Assembly (NCBI RefSeq): GCF_000750635.1
Contig: NZ_CCDM010000002.1
Location: 682,001 to 746,000 of the forward strand
DNA length: 64,000 bases
Direction: 5' to 3'
Origin: Oceanobacillus jeddahensis
GTDB taxonomy: Bacteria; Bacillota; Bacilli; Bacillales; Amphibacillaceae
Shown here: positions 58,401-64,000 of the stretch, piece by piece
Numbering within the stretch: position 1 is the stretch's first letter
How the letters are laid out: each line of letters begins with the position of its first letter
Notes under the pieces: model-generated
The model's database searches: none
What the model was told of the DNA's origin: nothing
Seen by the model: only the letters and a program-made list of their open reading frames with translations
Made by a program: the position numbers and the translations under genes

Positions 58401-58617
58401 TTCTGTCTATCATTGAAGAAGGAAAAGTCCAATTTGTTATCAATACCCTTAATTCCGGACAAAAACCAAGATCCGACGGCTTCTTGATCCGGCGTGAAGC
58501 AGTAGAACATGGCATTGCAAGTCTGACAAGCTTAGATACAGTGAATGCGATTATTAATGTAATTGATTCAACAACATTTACAGCACAATCCATCGGCGGA
58601 CAAAAGGTGAAACAATC

Positions 58618-58621
<4 letters not shown>
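55418..58621 (+). CDS. carB: Carbamoyl-phosphate synthase, large subunit, pyrimidine-specific
   Basis: A 1067-residue ATP-grasp enzyme (PyrAB) making carbamoyl phosphate from bicarbonate, ammonia and 2 ATP. Two homologous halves are clear: [17 protein letters not shown] (about 12-28) and [17 protein letters not shown] (about 559-575), each with EVNPRxSR motifs (about 299 and 835). The C-terminal MGS-like allosteric domain (about 930-1060), with [14 protein letters not shown], senses UMP/PRPP in Bacillus. It overlaps pyrK by 4 bp. Confidence 0.98.
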
Positions 58622-60959
<2,338 letters not shown>

Positions 60960-60970
<11 letters not shown>

Positions 60971-61568
60971 TGTAACAAAAGATTTATTAGCAATCGAAGC
61001 CGTACAATTAAATGCAGATAACTATTTCACATGGACATCCGGATTAAAATCACCTATTTATTGTGATAATCGTTTAACAATGAGTTATCCTGCTGTCCGC
61101 AAAAAAATTGTTCAAGCATTTGCTGATATGGTGAAAAATAGTGATACAAAACCGGAAGTTATCGCCGGTTGTGCAACTGCTGGCATTCCACATGCAGCCT
61201 GGCTTGCAGAAAAACTTGATTTACCAATGGTATATGTGCGTTCTAAACCAAAAGGACATGGAAAAGGAAACCAGATTGAAGGGGCATCGGTAGAAGGGAA
61301 AAAGGTGCTTGTTATTGAAGATCTGATTTCCACGGGCGGGTCGTCTATTCAATCAGCCGAAGCGCTAAAGCAGGATGGTGCTGAAGTTACGGCAGTGTAT
61401 TCCATTTTTACATATGGACTTCCAAGAGCCCAAAAAGCATTTGAAGAAGCAGGTTTCTCCTATGAATCGATTACCGGTTTTGATCAGCTGTTAGAATTAC
61501 TTATTGAAGAAAATAAGCTTACGGAGAAAGAAAAAGAGACAGTACTTGCTTGGAGAAGCGAGTTATAA
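60960..61568 (+). CDS. pyrE: Orotate phosphoribosyltransferase
   Basis: Makes OMP from orotate and PRPP, 202 residues. The PRPP motif [18 protein letters not shown] lies near 116-133, the catalytic-loop lysines in [10 protein letters not shown] (about 94-103), and [12 protein letters not shown] near 27-38. ATG 60960 follows AAGGAG inside pyrF. It is the last gene of the operon; a terminator follows. Confidence 0.97.
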
Positions 61569-61576
61569 GAATAAGA

Positions 61577-61616
61577 AAGGATGTGACCCGTAAAAGAAGG
61601 CACATCCTTTTTTCGT
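61577..61616 (+). terminator. Terminator of the pyr operon
   Basis: AGGATGTG / CACATCCT stem then TTTTTT, between the convergent pyrE and the methyltransferase gene. Confidence 0.87.
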
Positions 61617-61618
61617 CC

Positions 61619-62380
61619 TTATTTTTCCCACATACTTATCCATTCATCAATGGCAAAGGAGAGGATGGTATTTTCATCTTTTTGTAAACGTATTGATTTT
61701 TGCAGCTTTTCATCGGCTGTTTCGATAAAATCAGTAACTTGCTGACGTACTTCCTCCGAATCTACTGTACGGTTAAGCCAGTCTTGGAAAGGAAGTTCTT
61801 TTATCCGAATATCCTCTTTCAGCAATGTAAATGGATGTTTTGAAAAGAGTTTCTTCCATTCCGAAATCTTTTTAGCGCGTTCATGACTTGGATCACGCAT
61901 CGCTTCCAGCTGATTTAAAAATTGGTCTTCTGCATCATCCTCGGGAGCAATATTATCGATAAATAAACATTTACCGCCGGGTTTTAATACACGATATGCT
62001 TCCTGTATAAATTTTTCAGGATGTGGAAAATGATGGGCTGCGATACGGCAGGTGACAATATCCATAGAATCATCGAGAAATGGAAGTTCCTCGGCGTCAG
62101 CAATGAGAAGTAAAATGTTATTGGTTTCATTTAAGCTGTTTTTCACATTAACTAACATTGATGGTGTTAAATCGGTTGCAATAACTTGTTTGGAGAATGG
62201 GGCTAATGTTTTTGCAACCTGCCCTCCACCTGTAGCAATATCTAAAACAGTTTGTTCGCTGGACGGGTTTAACCACTCCACAATTTTTTGTAAAGCCGCC
62301 GGGTTACTATGTGTATGACTTTTGATATAAGCATCTTCTCTTTTGGTAAATAATTCTTTATTCAATAGCTTTTTATCCAT
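61619..62380 (-). CDS. Class I SAM-dependent methyltransferase (UbiE/YcgJ-like)
   Basis: A 253-residue Methyltransf_11/25-type enzyme. Motif I is VLDIATGGGQVAKTL (about 48-62), the acidic residue of motif II lies in VIATDLTPSM (about 68-77), motif III is LPFLDDSMDIVTCRIAAHHF (about 100-119), and the VLKPGGKCLFID strand follows. The substrate is unknown. The start at 62380 has AAGGAAGGATG. It is divergent from a LysR gene with a 162-bp gap, the layout of ycgJ-ycgK in B. subtilis, so that regulator may control it (inference). Confidence 0.82.
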   Translation of the reverse strand: MDKKLLNKELFTKREDAYIKSHTHSNPAALQKIVEWLNPSSEQTVLDIATGGGQVAKTLAPFSKQVIATDLTPSMLVNVKNSLNETNNILLLIADAEELPFLDDSMDIVTCRIAAHHFPHPEKFIQEAYRVLKPGGKCLFIDNIAPEDDAEDQFLNQLEAMRDPSHERAKKISEWKKLFSKHPFTLLKEDIRIKELPFQDWLNRTVDSEEVRQQVTDFIETADEKLQKSIRLQKDENTILSFAIDEWISMWEK

Positions 62381-62542
62381 GTAACATCCTTCCTTTCTTG
62401 TTTTCCGCATCAAACTCCGCTTTATTCAACAGATGAAGCTTACTGTAAATACTCTTAAATTCATATTATATGGTATAATCAAATAAGTAAAATACTATAT
62501 TTTAATCAAAAATGATAACCTATCCTTATAGGAGGTTTTGTT

Positions 62543-63409
62543 ATGCGGATGGATGATTACGAAATCCTTTTAAAACTTTATGAAATAGGGACCATAAGAG
62601 GCACAGCAAAAGCTATTCTTATTTCTCAGCCGGCTGTTACTCAACGTTTGAAATACATGGAAAACTATTTTGGAGAAGAAATATTTATACGGACATCGAA
62701 GCGTTTATTGCCGACGCCGGCTGGCGAACGGGTTATTCAGCATGCCAAGGAAACCGTAGAAAGGGAGCATCAATTTAAAAACCGTTTAGCGGAGACAGGT
62801 GAAGAAATACAAGGGACATTATCTATTGCATGCTCTTCATTGATCAGCCAGCGTTATCTGCCGGACATTTTAGGGGAGTATACTGCTGCGTACCCAAAAG
62901 TAACGATTGATTTAGTAACAGGAATTAGTGAAAATATCAAAAAAAATCATAAACAATACCATGTATGTATTATTCGCGGCGAAAAATTAAAAGAAACCAC
63001 CTCGGTACATTTGTTTGATGACCCGCTCTATATTTTTGATACGGAGCCTTTTCCGGATCACGCCTTAAAAGAACGGCCTATTATTTCCTTCAAAAGTGAT
63101 GACAGCATGCATGAGCTCGTTGACAGCTGGTTATTTGAACAGCAAAATTATATTAAACCGCAAAAAAAGATGACTGTAGACCAAATTGAAACGTGTAAGC
63201 AATTTATGAAGCAGGGAATTGGAATGGCTGTATTGCCGGGCAGTGTTTCCAATCATTTAAAGGAACATTATCCTTATATTCCTTTATTTGTCGAAAAACA
63301 GGCACTGACCCGTGATACCTGGGTCTGCTTTCAGGAAGGGATTCGCCAGCTCCCGCAAGTCGATCATTTTCTTCGTTTATTGGAAAACTATGATTTTGTT
63401 GCCGATTAA
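62543..63409 (+). CDS. LysR-family transcriptional regulator
   Basis: A 288-residue LTTR. The winged helix-turn-helix is at 1-60 (GTIRGTAKAILISQPAVTQR, about 17-36), followed by a linker helix (60-90) and a periplasmic-binding-protein-like effector domain (about 92-285). Inducer unknown. ATG 62543 follows AGGAGG. It is divergent from the methyltransferase and 93 bp upstream of the Ohr/OsmC gene, either of which it could control. No T-N11-A site was assigned with confidence. Confidence 0.88.
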   Translation: MRMDDYEILLKLYEIGTIRGTAKAILISQPAVTQRLKYMENYFGEEIFIRTSKRLLPTPAGERVIQHAKETVEREHQFKNRLAETGEEIQGTLSIACSSLISQRYLPDILGEYTAAYPKVTIDLVTGISENIKKNHKQYHVCIIRGEKLKETTSVHLFDDPLYIFDTEPFPDHALKERPIISFKSDDSMHELVDSWLFEQQNYIKPQKKMTVDQIETCKQFMKQGIGMAVLPGSVSNHLKEHYPYIPLFVEKQALTRDTWVCFQEGIRQLPQVDHFLRLLENYDFVAD

Positions 63410-63502
63410 AAAATGATAGCGTTTCTTTTAAAAAAAGGTTTAAAGAAAAGGAATAAAGGAAATAGTACCATTAGATTAAATGATAAAGGAGCAGTGATTT
63501 CA

Positions 63503-63925
63503 ATGAGTAACATTATTTTCAATTCAAAAGCAACAGCTCAAAACGGCAGAGATGGACATGTAAAATCAGATGATGGGATTATCGATGTTAATTTAGTTAA
63601 TCCAGCTGGAAATAAATCAGATGAAAAAGGCTCCAACCCGGAACAGCTCTTCGCTGCTGGTTACGCAGCTTGCTATGATGGGGCACTTAATTTAATGGCA
63701 TCCAATCAGGGAAAAAATATTACGTCAGAAACAACAGCAGAAATTCATTTTATGAAAGATCCTGCTGACGACGGCTTTAAAATTGGTGCAACCCTGCATA
63801 TCAAAATAGAAGGCGTTAATCAGGAAGAAGCAGAAAAATTGGCAGAAGATGCACATCAATTCTGCCCATATTCCAAAGCAACAAGAGGTAATATTGATGT
63901 TGAATTAAAACCGACGGCAGTTTAA
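63503..63925 (+). CDS. Organic hydroperoxide resistance protein (Ohr/OsmC family)
   Basis: A thiol peroxidase of 140 residues that reduces organic hydroperoxides, usually with lipoyl or low-molecular thiols as reductant. The two redox cysteines are C57 in GYAACYDGAL and C121 in FCPYSKATRGN; the Ohr-type arginine lies in NGRDGHV (residue 16). Typical Ohr length. ATG 63503 follows AAAGGAG; in-frame codons upstream (from 63413) have no site. No MarR-type ohrR is adjacent; a LysR gene lies upstream instead. Strong terminator follows. Confidence 0.9.
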   Translation: MSNIIFNSKATAQNGRDGHVKSDDGIIDVNLVNPAGNKSDEKGSNPEQLFAAGYAACYDGALNLMASNQGKNITSETTAEIHFMKDPADDGFKIGATLHIKIEGVNQEEAEKLAEDAHQFCPYSKATRGNIDVELKPTAV

Positions 63926-63936
63926 AAGTCTATTTA

Positions 63937-63972
63937 AAAAAGTTCCAGCTAATAAAAGCTGGAACTTTTTTT
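63937..63972. terminator. Terminator after the Ohr gene
   Basis: AAAAAGTTCCAGCT / AGCTGGAACTTTTT, 14-bp perfect arms and a 6-nt loop, then TT. Usable on both strands. Confidence 0.93.
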
Positions 63973-64000
63973 ATACGTGATAAAAAACTTCTTACTTACT

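Overview
The window is a low-GC, gene-dense piece of a firmicute chromosome. SpoIIGA/SigE/SigG, SpoVD, SpoVE, YlbJ and a RsfA-type regulator show an endospore former. BshC shows bacillithiol use, and the DNPR motif of MurE indicates meso-diaminopimelate peptidoglycan. Gene order follows the Bacillus subtilis ctaD-to-pyrE segment, so this is a Bacillaceae genome. The many intergenic repeats and the gene losses suggest an Oceanobacillus/Virgibacillus-like genus, but that is inference.

Layout. 1-2743: end of the caa3 cytochrome oxidase operon (ctaD end, ctaE, ctaF), ctaG and a DUF420 membrane protein. 2947-16401: the ylb block (YugN-like, ylbC, ylbD, ylbE, ylbF, ylbG, rsmD, coaD, ylbJ, ylbL, tmcAL, yceD-rpmF, ylbO, ylbP, DUF3397). 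16504-35598: bshC and the division/cell-wall cluster (mraZ, rsmH, ftsL, pbpB, spoVD, murE, murF, mraY, murD, spoVE, divIB, ftsA, ftsZ). murG and murB are not at their usual place between spoVE and divIB; a MITE-like repeat lies there. 36558-39116: spoIIGA, sigE, sigG. 39357-43343: ylmC, pgeF, ylmE, sepF, ylmG, ylmH, divIVA. 43348-46469: T-box-controlled ileS. 46519-48908: a promoter-like dyad, a TPP riboswitch with no thiamine gene behind it, then lipM-lipA. 49895-51273: lspA and an RluD-type pseudouridine synthase. 51270-61568: the PyrR-attenuated pyrimidine operon pyrR-B-C-AA-AB-K-D-F-E. 61619-63925: a methyltransferase, a divergent LysR regulator and an Ohr/OsmC protein.

The coding regions are mostly conserved housekeeping genes. 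The unusual content is intergenic. At least five families of interspersed repeats (called A-F here) occupy nearly every gap above 300 bp. Several carry hairpins whose loops are conserved while the stems change by compensatory substitutions. The clearest has the 11-nt loop TGCGATTACTC and occurs intact five times, with three or more different stems. A second hairpin module occurs in opposite orientations in two copies of family B, flanked in each copy by perfect inverted repeats. These, together with the orphan TPP riboswitch ahead of lipoate genes, are the best candidates for something undescribed. I saw no tRNA, rRNA, CRISPR array, transposase or prophage gene.
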